Assembly (NCBI GenBank): GCA_963786155.1 | Contig: CAWAXW010000006.1 | Span: 1,922,001-1,986,000, forward strand | Origin: CAWAXW01 sp963786155 | GTDB lineage: Bacteria; Actinomycetota; CADDZG01; WHSQ01 | DNA length: 64,000 bases | Direction of reading: 5' to 3' | In this document: positions 38,188 to 46,717 of the stretch, in pieces | How positions within the stretch are numbered: position 1 is the first letter of the stretch | How the letters are laid out: the number at the start of each line of letters is the position of its first letter | Position numbers and translations under genes: made by a program | The notes under the pieces: generated by a model | Seen by the model: only the letters and a program-made list of their open reading frames with translations | Database searches by the model: none | What the model was told of the DNA's origin: nothing

Positions 38188-40104
38188 TCAGCTGAGTCGC
38201 TCGGCTATCTTCCCGGCGGCACGGTTGGCGATGCCGTAGATGGACAGCATCGGATTCACGCCCGATGCCGTTGGGAAAGCCGATCCGTCGGTTACGAACA
38301 AGCTGTTCACCTCGTGCGACTCGTTGTTCGGACCGATGGCCGACGTTGCCGGATCGACGCCCATCCGACACGAGCCCATCTGGTGGTACGAGAAGCAGGT
38401 GGTTCGCTTGTATCCCAACCGGCGGATCTCCTCGGCCCAGCGGTCGTGCGCGCCCCGTCCGTCCGTTCGATAGGACGGCATGTGGCCGTGGATCGAGAAG
38501 ATTTCGGTTGCCCCCGCGGCCTCGAGCACTTTGGCCGCAGCGATCACTCCTTCGGTGATCCGCCGATCGTCGTCGTCCGTGAACCCATACTCGACGACCG
38601 GACGCCCATCGCGCCGAACACGAACGCGACCCGATGAGCGATCACGCGGAAGCGCCGCGACGAATGACACCTTCGCAAAGCGGTCCATCAGGGATTGATG
38701 TTGCGCGGTCGATAGCCACGGCATCGCCACCGAGCCAGAGCCTGGGTGAATGGGAACGGTTTCGAAGATGGGCCCGTAGCCATCGTCCTGGTCACGCAAG
38801 TGATTCGAGTACCGGGCTTGGAGGGTTCCCTCCCACCCACGGACGTCTTCCTCGAAGAAGCCGAATGCCGCGTTGCCCGGATGCAACCTCAGGTCCCGGC
38901 CGACGCGCCCCCGCAACCCCGACCGGAGGAGCAATGCCGGTGTGCCGATGGCCCCGGCCGCCACGACGACGGCCTTGGCGCTCACGGAGAACGGCCGTCC
39001 CCGCCGCATCCCGGTGACTCCATACGCGCGTCCGTCCCGGATGGAGACGCGATCGACGTCGGCGTCGATCACCAAGCGAGCGCCGTGAGCGGCCGCATCT
39101 TCGAGATAGGTCCTCATAGTCGACTGCTTGGCCCCCACGCGACAGCCGAAGCCGCAGTAACCGCAACTCTCGTCCTGCAGGCAGCCGCGCACCGCGCGCG
39201 GCATCATGTCCACGTGCCATCCCAGCTTCTTGAGGCCTTCCTCCATCAGGGCGTCGCGGCGCCCCGCGGCACTGGAGTCCGAGTTGATCCCCAATCGCTC
39301 GACGACCTCGTCCTGTGACCTCTCGAACTCGCCCGAGACGAACGCATCGACCCCGGAGATGTCCGCCCACTGCCGAAGCACATGTTCGGGGGTGCGGAAC
39401 GACGTCGAGTAGTTGACGACCGTCCCGCCGCCCAGCGTCGAGCCGGCGATGATCTGGACGCTCAGATCCGTGGTTACGAGATTGCCTCCGTACAGATACA
39501 TCTCGTCGAGCGCGTCCAGCTCTCGATGATGGAACGACGCCTCGTTGTGGTAGCCGCCCTTCTCGAGCACGATCACATCGAGCCCGGCCATCGCGAGCTT
39601 CCCGGCGACGCAACCTCCGCCCGCGCCCGACCCCACGATGACCACATCGCAGGTCAGCGATTCGTTCGGCTCTAGGTCGATCGGTTCGAGTCGTTCGGGT
39701 TCGTCCGGGGGCGGGCCGAGGGGGCCCGGATAGCCGATCGTCTCCCACCCGGGGCCCGGCGTCCCATAGAACGACTGCAGCGACAGGGCCACGGTGGTCG
39801 CTCCCAGCCTTCGCTTGACGGCTACCCGGCTCGCTCGCCAATCTTGGATCAGCCGCTCGGCTTCATGCTGCGCAAGCCACGAGACCGGTACCGGCCGGCC
39901 GGTGAGGGCGAGAGCTCCCGCACGAGTGTCGAGCAGCCGAAGAGCGTCGAAGAGTTGCTTGCGATCCGCCTCAGGCACCTTCGACAGCCGCTTGAGCATG
40001 ACGGCAGGAACATCGGTGGTGTAGCGGGATCCGAGGACCCCTCGGGCTAGTGCCGCCAGTACCCGGACCACGGCCGGATGCAGGGTGATGACGCCGGAGC
40101 TCAT
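38188..40104 (-). CDS. GMC-family oxidoreductase, long-chain alcohol oxidase type
   Basis: 638-residue flavoprotein. After an N-terminal helical region of about 150 residues comes the FAD Rossmann motif 'CDVVIVGSGAGGGCVAGKLA' with 'VIVLEKGG', the GMC signature 'GSTLGGGTVVNYS', a Cys-rich 'CGYCGFGC', and the C-terminal 'YHQMGSCRMG' and 'NPMLSIYGIANRAAGKIAER' holding the active-site His/Asn region. The long N-terminal extension and Cys motif fit the fatty-alcohol oxidase (FAO) branch, oxidising alcohols with O2 or another acceptor. Divergent from the amidohydrolase; overlaps the next gene. Confidence 0.9.
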   Translation of the reverse strand: MSSGVITLHPAVVRVLAALARGVLGSRYTTDVPAVMLKRLSKVPEADRKQLFDALRLLDTRAGALALTGRPVPVSWLAQHEAERLIQDWRASRVAVKRRLGATTVALSLQSFYGTPGPGWETIGYPGPLGPPPDEPERLEPIDLEPNESLTCDVVIVGSGAGGGCVAGKLAMAGLDVIVLEKGGYHNEASFHHRELDALDEMYLYGGNLVTTDLSVQIIAGSTLGGGTVVNYSTSFRTPEHVLRQWADISGVDAFVSGEFERSQDEVVERLGINSDSSAAGRRDALMEEGLKKLGWHVDMMPRAVRGCLQDESCGYCGFGCRVGAKQSTMRTYLEDAAAHGARLVIDADVDRVSIRDGRAYGVTGMRRGRPFSVSAKAVVVAAGAIGTPALLLRSGLRGRVGRDLRLHPGNAAFGFFEEDVRGWEGTLQARYSNHLRDQDDGYGPIFETVPIHPGSGSVAMPWLSTAQHQSLMDRFAKVSFVAALPRDRSSGRVRVRRDGRPVVEYGFTDDDDRRITEGVIAAAKVLEAAGATEIFSIHGHMPSYRTDGRGAHDRWAEEIRRLGYKRTTCFSYHQMGSCRMGVDPATSAIGPNNESHEVNSLFVTDGSAFPTASGVNPMLSIYGIANRAAGKIAERLS

Positions 40105-40150
40105 GTATCCCTTCTTACCTCCCCGCGGGACCCTGTGCCACCATCACCTG

Positions 40151-41212
40151 ATGTCGCAGACGGCGCTCGTGGGGGCTACGGCGATGGCCGGACCCACCCT
40201 AGAACCGATCCACGACGCCGTCGTCGTACTAGACGGCGAGCGGATCTCGGCTCTTGGCCCGCGTTCGAGCGTAGACGTCCCTTCGCAAGCCGAGGTGGTG
40301 GCGGTGGACGGACACACGGTCGTTCCCGGCTTCATCGACGCCCACGTACATATCGGCTTCTACGAACCCCACGCGCTCGTGACGGGCGGGGTGACGACCG
40401 CCCGGGACCTGGCGTGGCCGCCCGACGCGATCCATCCTTTGGCTACGGCGTCGCGCTCGCCGGACTTCGAAGGTCCCCAGGTCTTTGCCGCGGGGCCGAT
40501 GCTCACGGTCCCGCGCGGGTACCCAACGCGGGCCGGTTGGGCTCCTCCGGGAACGGGGCGCACCGTGGAGAGTCCCGCCGAGGTCGCGTCCGTCGTCGCC
40601 CTCACTGCAGACGAAGGCGCGTGCTGCATAAAGGTGGCGCTCAATCCGGCCGTGGGACCGGTGCTGGATCGCGAGACCTTGGTGTTGATCGTGGGAGAAG
40701 CTCATGCGCGCGGTCTCAAGGTGACGGGCCACGTGCACGGCCTTGCTGAACTCGAGAAGGCACTCGACGCGGGCATGGACGAGCTCGCGCACATCCTGAT
40801 GAGCACCGAGCGCATACCCGACGAGATCCTCCAACGGATGGCAAGCGCGATGACGGTCGTTCCGACGTTGTCTATCCGCTACTTGCGCGACAAGACGCTC
40901 GCGATCGAGAACACGGCGCGGTTCCTGGCTGCCGGTGGCCGCGTCGTCTACGGGACGGACCTGGGCAACTCCGGTCCCCGCCCCGGTATCGACGCCAGGG
41001 AGACAAAAGCGATGGCCGCCGCAGGGATGGACGCGCGCTCGATCCTGTACTCCGCAACTGTTGGATCGGCCGATTGGCTCGACCTAGGCGACCGCGGAGT
41101 ACTCGAGCCGGGTCGGCTGGCCGATGTAGTCGTGCTGCGTTCGGACGAGCTGGACGTGGGCGCGCTGACCGCAGTTGAGATGGTGTGGCGTAGCGGCAAA
41201 CGCCGCCGCTGA
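40151..41212 (+). CDS. Amidohydrolase family protein
   Basis: 353 residues from ATG 40151; an ATG at 40085 is also in frame but lies inside the divergent GMC gene. Typical TIM-barrel amidohydrolase: strand 'DAVVVLDGERISALG', metal motif 'VVPGFIDAHVHIGF' (HxH), 'KVTGHVHGLAELEKALDAGM' with 'DELAHIL' (further His ligands), 'VVYGTDLGN' (catalytic Asp) and the C-terminal 'GVLEPGRLADVVVL'. Resembles imidazolonepropionase/prolidase-type enzymes; substrate unknown. No strong RBS; may be translated from a near-leaderless mRNA. Confidence 0.88.
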   Translation: MSQTALVGATAMAGPTLEPIHDAVVVLDGERISALGPRSSVDVPSQAEVVAVDGHTVVPGFIDAHVHIGFYEPHALVTGGVTTARDLAWPPDAIHPLATASRSPDFEGPQVFAAGPMLTVPRGYPTRAGWAPPGTGRTVESPAEVASVVALTADEGACCIKVALNPAVGPVLDRETLVLIVGEAHARGLKVTGHVHGLAELEKALDAGMDELAHILMSTERIPDEILQRMASAMTVVPTLSIRYLRDKTLAIENTARFLAAGGRVVYGTDLGNSGPRPGIDARETKAMAAAGMDARSILYSATVGSADWLDLGDRGVLEPGRLADVVVLRSDELDVGALTAVEMVWRSGKRRR

Positions 41213-41213
41213 A

Positions 41214-41235
41214 GCGTCCGCTATGGGGAGCGGAC
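41214..41235. terminator. Possible hairpin between convergent genes
   Basis: CGTCCGCT pairs with AGCGGACG (8 bp, 6-nt loop) between the amidohydrolase stop and the greA stop, overlapping the end of greA. No T-run; weak candidate. Confidence 0.35.
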
Positions 41236-41694
41236 GTCGACTATCTCTACCTTCAGCTCTCCGTTCGGGACCTTTGCGATGACGGTGTCCCCGATCGCGC
41301 CACCGACCAATGCCTGGCCCAAGGGCGAGTCCGGCGTCAGCACTTCGTGCTCGCCCGTGCGTTCCTCGCGCTCGCCGACCAGATAGACCTCGGGGTCGTC
41401 GCCTTCGTAGCGGATCGTCACGAGCTTCCCGGGCTTCACCTTTGCTTCGTCGTCGACCTCGATGATCTCCGCGTTCTCGAGCTTCATCCGGATCTCTCGG
41501 ATCTTCGCCTCGTGTTGCCCTTGCTTCTCACGCGCGGCGTGGTACTCGGCGTTCTCGCTGAGGTCCCCATGAGCTCGTGCGCGCGCAATCTCGTCGATGA
41601 TCTCCTGACGTTCGTCGCCCTCCAGTTGCTCGACCTGGATCTTCAAGCGATCGAACGCATCCTGCGTCAACGGGAACTTCTTCTCTTGAGTCAT
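41221..41694 (-). CDS. greA: Transcription elongation factor GreA
   Basis: 157 residues, the normal length. N-terminal coiled coil ('DRLKIQVEQLEG' to 'REIRMKLENAEII') carries the conserved acidic tip 'ARAHGDLSENAEYHAAREKQ', which enters the RNA polymerase secondary channel and stimulates cleavage of backtracked RNA. The C-terminal FKBP-like domain ends 'DSPLGQALVGGAIGDTVIAK'. Single gene, convergent with the amidohydrolase. Confidence 0.96.
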   Translation of the reverse strand: MTQEKKFPLTQDAFDRLKIQVEQLEGDERQEIIDEIARARAHGDLSENAEYHAAREKQGQHEAKIREIRMKLENAEIIEVDDEAKVKPGKLVTIRYEGDDPEVYLVGEREERTGEHEVLTPDSPLGQALVGGAIGDTVIAKVPNGELKVEIVDVRSP

Positions 41695-41723
41695 GTCTGC
41701 ATACTAGAAGCTATTGTTCACGG

Positions 41724-42503
41724 ATGGCAGAGAGACTTTTGGGACGTTCGTGCGCGGTTACTGGGGCAGGTCGGGGCATAGGGCGCGCCATCGCACTCGC
41801 TTTCGCCGAGCAGGGCGCTCGCGTTCTCGTGAACGATGCGGACGCTCAGAGCGCCGAGGCGGTCGTCAAGGAGATCACCGAGGCAGGTGGCGAGGCGGCC
41901 CCTCATTCCGAACCGATCGGAACGGTCGCCGCCGCCGAGTCGTTGCTGGCCGCAACCATCGAAGCGTTTGGTCGGATCGATGTCCTCGTGAACAACGCGG
42001 GGATCTTGCGCGACCGCATGTTGCACAACATGTCAGAAGAAGAGTGGGACGCGGTGATCCAGGTCCACCTGAAGGGGACGTGGGCATGCGGCCGCGCGGT
42101 CGTTCAACATTGGCGTCCACTTGCGAAGCAGGAAGCCCAGCAAGGTGAACGGGTTCACCGCAAGATCATCAACGTGACCTCCGCGTCGGGCTTAATAGGT
42201 TCGGTGGGCCAGTCGAACTACGCCGCCGCGAAGATGGGGATCGTCGGATTGACCAAGACGTGGGCCAAAGAGCTCGGCGGACTTGCCATCAACGTGAATG
42301 CGGTCTCGCCCGCAGCGCTCACGGCGATGACCGAGCCACTTCTGGAGGACGCGGAAGGCGCCAAGAGACGCATGGCCCGATTCCCCCTGGGTCGTTATGG
42401 AGAGCCGGAGGAGATAGCGCCCGCGTTCGTGTTCCTGGCCTCGGGCGAATCGGACTACATCACGGGACAGGTCCTCTGCGTGGACGGCGGGCTCGTCATC
42501 TAG
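41724..42503 (+). CDS. Short-chain dehydrogenase/reductase, FabG-like
   Basis: 259 residues. NAD(P)-binding 'VTGAGRGIGRAIALAFAEQG', 'VNNAGILRD' and catalytic Ser-Tyr-Lys ('NVTSASG', 'SNYAAAKMGI') with C-terminal 'DYITGQVLCVDGGLV' place it in the classical SDR family near 3-oxoacyl-ACP reductases and the dehydrogenase part of multifunctional beta-oxidation enzymes ('LRDRMLHNMSEEEWDAVIQV'). Substrate uncertain. The next gene starts on its stop (TAGTG). Confidence 0.9.
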   Translation: MAERLLGRSCAVTGAGRGIGRAIALAFAEQGARVLVNDADAQSAEAVVKEITEAGGEAAPHSEPIGTVAAAESLLAATIEAFGRIDVLVNNAGILRDRMLHNMSEEEWDAVIQVHLKGTWACGRAVVQHWRPLAKQEAQQGERVHRKIINVTSASGLIGSVGQSNYAAAKMGIVGLTKTWAKELGGLAINVNAVSPAALTAMTEPLLEDAEGAKRRMARFPLGRYGEPEEIAPAFVFLASGESDYITGQVLCVDGGLVI

Positions 42504-42889
42504 TGCCGGGCCGCACAGTTGCGATCTCGATCGGCATCGTCATCGTGGTCGCGGGTGCGTTCTTCTTCCTCACGCGCGGGGGCGCGAGCACGTACGAGGA
42601 CGTCGAAGGCGTGATCGCCGCTCTCGAATCCGAAGGGATCGAATGTAACGACCCCCCCGAAGCGGGCCTGCCCCTCTTGCCCGGCGGCGAGGCCGCCTTC
42701 TGCGAGTTGGAGGGCGAGACGGTGGCGATCGCGGTGTACGACGACGAAGACGCCCTCAACGTGGGCCTCGACACCTACCCGCCGGACTCGATCCTGGTCG
42801 TCGGGCCAAACTGGTTGCTCAATCCGGAATCGGAAGCGCTCGCAGAAAGCATCGCGGAAGCATTGGACGGTGTTATAAGGACGCGATGA
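42503..42889 (+). CDS. Small single-span membrane protein
   Basis: GTG 42503 overlaps the SDR stop by one base. 128 residues: an N-terminal membrane helix (about 5-24, 'AISIGIVIVVAGAFFFL') then a soluble domain of about 100 residues with a Cys pair ('IECNDPP' and 'AAFCELEG') that could form a disulfide outside the membrane, and a Glu/Asp-rich C-terminus. No family recognised. Overlaps the next start (ATGA), so it sits in an operon SDR / membrane protein / 42886-43299. Confidence 0.75.
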   Translation: MPGRTVAISIGIVIVVAGAFFFLTRGGASTYEDVEGVIAALESEGIECNDPPEAGLPLLPGGEAAFCELEGETVAIAVYDDEDALNVGLDTYPPDSILVVGPNWLLNPESEALAESIAEALDGVIRTR

Positions 42890-43299
42890 GCGACCAGCGT
42901 GCATGGCCCTTCGAGGGCAAGCCGGAGATCGAGGAGCGAGCGCGCGACCCTCGCGACTATGCGAAGAAGCACGGAGAGGGAGTGGAGGCCGTCGTGATTC
43001 GGATCGGCCTAAACGATGCCCAGGTCGTGATGGTCGACGAACTCGGACGGTGGGAGAGGTGGGTGTATCACTCAACCGAAGAGGCTGAGGCTGCGGTGGC
43101 CGACCTCGGCATCCCGGTGCATGTGGGCGAGTACCCCGAGGCGTTGCGCGTTCGGATCAACGCTTACCAGAGACCGGCGGCAGACTTCGACCGCGGCGCG
43201 TATCCCGAGCAGGGTCATGTAGGGCCGGTCATCCCCTATCCGGAGAATCGTCCTCGCCCTTCGAAACCTCTCCCGGAAGAGCTGCCCGTCCAGGACTAG
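42886..43299 (+). CDS. Conserved small protein of unknown function
   Basis: ATG overlaps the upstream stop (ATGA). 137 residues, soluble, with a short alpha/beta core ('AVVIRIGLNDAQVVMVDELG', 'EEAEAAVADLGIPVHVGEYP') and a Pro-rich tail. No recognised family; the coupling suggests it works with the membrane protein before it. Its stop codon shares the CTAG palindrome with that of fxsA on the other strand. Confidence 0.75.
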   Translation: MSDQRAWPFEGKPEIEERARDPRDYAKKHGEGVEAVVIRIGLNDAQVVMVDELGRWERWVYHSTEEAEAAVADLGIPVHVGEYPEALRVRINAYQRPAADFDRGAYPEQGHVGPVIPYPENRPRPSKPLPEELPVQD

Positions 43300-43730
43300 T
43301 GTCGTTCGGTCGCCTCGTCACTCTCGAGGCGGTCGTGGTGTAGATGCGCGTTGCCGGATAGCGGGCGCGGATCGAGCCGCCCGAAGACCTTCCGGAAAAG
43401 GGTCTTGATGACAGCGCGGGTCGGCGGCAACAACAGGAGAAGACCCACCACATCGGTCAAGAACCCCGGCGTCAGCAGCAAGGCGCCCCCGAAGAGGATC
43501 AAGGCGCCGTCCGTCACTTCGTTCGCCGGCATCTCGCCGCGTCTCAGCGCGGCGTTCAGTCGCTCCCAGGTCGCGAGGCCCTGATGCTTGAGCAACCACG
43601 CCCCCGCGATCGAAACGCCGATCAAGACCAGGATGGTCTCGAACACACCGATCGAATCCGCAACCTGAATAAGGATCCAGAGCTCGACGAACGGGATGAC
43701 TATCAACGCAACCAGGATGAGCGCACCCAT
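43296..43730 (-). CDS. fxsA: FxsA-family membrane protein
   Basis: From ATG 43730, 144 residues; the frame continues to 43772 but that would overlap the divergent gene's start. Two N-terminal helices ('LILVALIVIPFVELWILIQV', 'FETILVLIGVSIAGAWLLKH'), the FxsA signature 'LKHQGLATWERLNAALRRGE' and a third hydrophobic segment with 'GGALLLTPGFLTDVVGLLLL' followed by a basic/His tail. FxsA relieves phage F exclusion in E. coli when overexpressed; its normal role is unknown. Confidence 0.9.
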   Translation of the reverse strand: MGALILVALIVIPFVELWILIQVADSIGVFETILVLIGVSIAGAWLLKHQGLATWERLNAALRRGEMPANEVTDGALILFGGALLLTPGFLTDVVGLLLLLPPTRAVIKTLFRKVFGRLDPRPLSGNAHLHHDRLESDEATERH

Positions 43731-43770
43731 TAGTCCAGTATGCGCTGAAGGGGTCTGGTATAGGTACGCC

Positions 43771-44340
43771 ATGCCGACGACGACTCTCCGAAAGCTCGAT
43801 CTCGCCTCCGCGCTTGCCCTCGTAGAAGAGGGAGCCGCCCTGGTCGATCTGCGGCCGGTCGACGACTATCTCGGGGGTCACGTCCGGGGGTCGCTTTCGA
43901 TCCTCTACGAATCGGGCCCGGGGTTCGCGGCCCGGGCGCGCGACTGCGTGCCTTTGGATCGGCGACTGATCCTGCTCGACGAAGGAACCGGAGACATGGA
44001 GCATGCGGCGGCCTCACTGCGAGGGAAGGGGTTCGACGTCCTCGGAAGCATCAAGGGGACGCTTGGTGCCGACGAAGTAACGCGGGTCTCGACGCCGATA
44101 GCCGTCGGGGGACGGGCGCCCGATGGCACCGTGCTCGACGTGCGCGATCCGGGGGCCGAGCACGCGCTGGAGGCGCTCCAGATATCGATCGAGCGACTGT
44201 GGGTCGGAGTTGCCGGCGTCCCAGGTGAGGGCACGATCATCGTCGCAGCCGGTTACGGAGTGCGGGCCGCTCTCGCAGTCGGGATCCTCGAGCGGGCCGG
44301 GATCGAAGACATCGTCTTCTGGCGAACTAGAGCGCGCTGA
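43771..44340 (+). CDS. Rhodanese-like protein without catalytic cysteine
   Basis: 189 residues in two half-domains. Residues about 7-90 follow the rhodanese fold ('LVEEGAALVDLRPVDDYLGG' and 'HVRGSLSILY'), but the loop that normally holds the Cys reads 'LILLDEGTGDME'. The second half repeats it ('GTVLDVRDPGAEHAL... TIIVAAGYGVRAALAVGILE') also without Cys. It resembles the C-terminal rhodanese part of MBL-fold persulfide dioxygenases. Thus probably a binding or regulatory, not sulfur-transferring, protein. Convergent with the YgjP gene. Confidence 0.8.
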   Translation: MPTTTLRKLDLASALALVEEGAALVDLRPVDDYLGGHVRGSLSILYESGPGFAARARDCVPLDRRLILLDEGTGDMEHAAASLRGKGFDVLGSIKGTLGADEVTRVSTPIAVGGRAPDGTVLDVRDPGAEHALEALQISIERLWVGVAGVPGEGTIIVAAGYGVRAALAVGILERAGIEDIVFWRTRAR

Positions 44341-44348
44341 GTGCCCAA

Positions 44349-44897
44349 CTAGTCGTCGGGGGAACCTTCCTCCATCCCCTTTGCGATCAGGAATCCGCGG
44401 GCCCGCTCGGTGAGTGGGTAACGGTTCACCAGTTGCCAAAAGCGTTCGGAGTGGTCCGGAACCAGCAAGTGAGCCAACTCGTGCACGATGACGTAATCGC
44501 GCACCCAGTCGGGATAGGTGGCAACAACCAGCGAGATCCGGATGGTCTTGGTCGAGGGATCGCAATAGCCCCATCTGCTTCGCTGCGTCTCTATCCATTC
44601 GATGTCTGCCGGCCGCACTCCGAAGTACTTGTCCCCAAGCATCGAAGCTCGGCGAGCGAGCGCTCCTTCGGTGTTCAGCCGATCGCGGCGCTTGCGCTCC
44701 GACATCCGTTCCGTCATCCGCGCGACCCATTGCTGCTCGTCGGCCCGAGACATCCGCTCGGGGATGGAAACGATCAGCGCGTCGCCGACGATCTCGGCCG
44801 AGATCGTCTTCTTCCGGCGCGCGCTCCGGCGAACCTCGACGCGCGTGAACTCGGCCTCGGCCCCCGGAGCGGCGAGAGGCAACTGGTTAACGGTCAT
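44349..44897 (-). CDS. YgjP-like (DUF45) zinc metallopeptidase
   Basis: 182 residues. The family motif 'WIETQRSRWGYCDPSTKTIR' is followed by the zinc site 'YVIVHELAHLLVPDHSERFW' (HExxH-like HELAH and a third His). YgjP proteins are M48-related peptidases, in type I restriction neighbourhoods or alone; substrate unknown. ATG 44897. Confidence 0.9.
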   Translation of the reverse strand: MTVNQLPLAAPGAEAEFTRVEVRRSARRKKTISAEIVGDALIVSIPERMSRADEQQWVARMTERMSERKRRDRLNTEGALARRASMLGDKYFGVRPADIEWIETQRSRWGYCDPSTKTIRISLVVATYPDWVRDYVIVHELAHLLVPDHSERFWQLVNRYPLTERARGFLIAKGMEEGSPDD

Positions 44898-45040
44898 AAC
44901 CGGATGTTAGAGCCTGAGCGAGCTCCGGCCCGGTTTTGTGCTTGATGAACAACTGTGTCAGGTCTCCTTGGGGGTCTCCAGAGCTTGCATCGCTTTGTGA
45001 AATCACTCACAATGTGTCTCAGAGCTAAGGAACCACCTGG

Positions 45041-45081
45041 GCCCCCTCCGCGATCCACCCCATCCCCCCGGCGGAGGGGGC
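45041..45081 (-). terminator. Hairpin downstream of the M23-esterase gene
   Basis: GCCCCCTCCGC (45041-45051) pairs perfectly with GCGGAGGGGGC (45071-45081), 11 bp with a 19-nt loop, 16 nt after the stop at 45097. The - strand tail is not T-rich, while the + strand tail is TCTTTC; it could thus end a + strand transcript as well. No gene is seen in 44898-45040. Confidence 0.5.
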
Positions 45082-45096
45082 TCTTTCAATGCTCGG

Positions 45097-46587
45097 TCAC
45101 CAGGGCGGGCGGATGCGCTTCAAGAACCGGCCGGCCTTCCCGATCGCCCCGAAGCCTTTCCCGATCAAGCCTCCGGCCGCGCTCTCGGCCGCCCCGTAAA
45201 GGTTCGAGACCTTGTCGTTCAGAGCCCCCACAAGCCTGCCGGCCCAGGGACCGACGCTATCCATCAGCCCCTTACAGGGGATGGGCGCGTCGCGCAGGAA
45301 GGCGTGCACGACCCCGCGCGCGATCGGGGATCGCACTATGGCGGAATGTCCGCTGAGACCCTCGGGCCTGAGGATGCGAGTGGTTTCGGTGTCGAGCAAA
45401 GCGTGGTCGGCGGGCACGACGAAATCGTGGGGCATCGCAAGGGTTAGGCCCCGGGTCCCGTACACGAGGTCCTCGCGGGCGAGCCACGAGATCAGGGCCG
45501 AGTCCGGACGAAGCTGCCCGACCGCTGCGCCGCGAGGATCGGGCAACCAGCCCGTCTTTTGCATCAGGTTGGACAGCCCATCCAGCACGAGCCCGCCGGT
45601 GAGCCACTCGTCCTCGATATCGCGCACCTCATTCGCCAGCGGCGCTCCCTTGTGGGGTGTCGCAAGCGTGACGAAGTGCTCGACCGGCGGAAGATCCGTG
45701 CTCCAGCCATCGGCGATCCCTTCGAGGTAGGCGCGCGCGACGATCCCACCTTGAGAGTGCGCGATCAGGTCGACCTCCGTCCCCGGGTGCTTGCGGGCGA
45801 TCTTCTCCATCAGGTCGCCGAGTTCAGCCGCCGCCTTGACGAGCGAGCCCGAAGAGTCGGTCACGCTGTAAGGCCGGTGGAACCTCGGGCCGTCGGTTCC
45901 GGCGTAAGAGAAGTCGTAGACCCGCTCCTTGGGATAGCCCAGGAGCTTGGGACCGTGCTTGATCATGTCCGCGGATACCCCACCCTCCGTCTTCGTGCCG
46001 ATGCCCGCGATGGCAACGGCGATGTTGTCGTTGGGGGCAGGTGCGTCTTGGGGAAGCTCGACCTCATCCGTGCAGTCTTCCTCGGGCGTCCCGACATCCA
46101 TCGGATCCCTCAGCGGGGCGAGATGCAGGGCGGCCGACTGGTCGAGAGGGCCCAAGTAGGCGATCGGATCGACGTACTCCTCCGCCAACAGCGCGCCCAG
46201 ATGGAGGCCCTCGATGCCCTCGTGAGCGTCGCCCGAGTGGCCGATCCAGGTCGTGGCGTCGATCTGCTGCCCCTGGGTCACGAGGATGTCGGACAACCAC
46301 GTGTAGGTGGTCTGCAGGCCCCCGCCGTGATCGATCGTGACCGCGTTACCCCCGGCCACTTCGCCCGCGAAGGAGACTGTTCCCGGGCCCACGGCGCGGA
46401 CCGCGGTTCCCCGAGGAATCCGATAGTCGACCCCCCTGTGACCCGAAGACCATTCCTCGGCCCCTATGTCGAACGCTCGCACCACCGGCGCGTCGACCGG
46501 CGGCGTCAACAGCGTTTGGCCGTATGCCGGCGAGACAACTGCAACAAGGAGTGTGACGAGCAACAATCTCGTGAGCCGGCGATCCAT
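45097..46587 (-). CDS. Secreted fusion: M23-like domain plus PGAP1-like esterase
   Basis: 496 residues. Signal peptide to 'AYGQ', then an M23/LytM-fold domain (about 28-145) with 'GHRGVDYRIPRGTAVRAVGP' holding the first two zinc ligands (His, Asp). The usual 'YAHLS' reads 'YTWLSD' and the usual 'HLHFG' reads 'GLHLGA', so the third zinc His remains but both catalytic His are replaced: likely an inactive peptidoglycan-binding domain. The second half is an alpha/beta hydrolase of the PGAP1/lipase class: 'VDLIAHSQGGIVARAYLEGI' (Ser nucleophile), 'VTLATPHKGAPLANEVRDI', and a C-terminal His. A wall-targeted lipase or esterase is inferred. A strong terminator precedes its start. Confidence 0.82.
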   Translation of the reverse strand: MDRRLTRLLLVTLLVAVVSPAYGQTLLTPPVDAPVVRAFDIGAEEWSSGHRGVDYRIPRGTAVRAVGPGTVSFAGEVAGGNAVTIDHGGGLQTTYTWLSDILVTQGQQIDATTWIGHSGDAHEGIEGLHLGALLAEEYVDPIAYLGPLDQSAALHLAPLRDPMDVGTPEEDCTDEVELPQDAPAPNDNIAVAIAGIGTKTEGGVSADMIKHGPKLLGYPKERVYDFSYAGTDGPRFHRPYSVTDSSGSLVKAAAELGDLMEKIARKHPGTEVDLIAHSQGGIVARAYLEGIADGWSTDLPPVEHFVTLATPHKGAPLANEVRDIEDEWLTGGLVLDGLSNLMQKTGWLPDPRGAAVGQLRPDSALISWLAREDLVYGTRGLTLAMPHDFVVPADHALLDTETTRILRPEGLSGHSAIVRSPIARGVVHAFLRDAPIPCKGLMDSVGPWAGRLVGALNDKVSNLYGAAESAAGGLIGKGFGAIGKAGRFLKRIRPPW

Positions 46588-46650
46588 GAGTCACAGAATC
46601 GCCGCCGACCGTCACCGAACGAGTGACGGACATCACAATGGCGGGAAAAG

Positions 46651-46684
46651 AAAGGGGGGCCGGCCTGGCGCCGGCCCCCCCTTT
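46651..46684 (-). terminator. Terminator of the S55 gene
   Basis: GGGGGGCCGGC (46654-46664) pairs with GCCGGCCCCCC (46670-46680) around CTGGC, flanked by AAA and TTT; read on the - strand the right arm runs into TTTCTTTT. It ends the S55 transcript 34 nt after its stop. Confidence 0.85.
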
Positions 46685-46717
46685 ACGGCTCGTGTGGCTT
46701 GCGGTTAAGCGGAGGGC

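Noticed and set aside
44898..45096. Small RNA or tRNA in the gap
   Set aside because: Only one terminator-like hairpin; no cloverleaf, no conserved RNA motif, no promoter evident.
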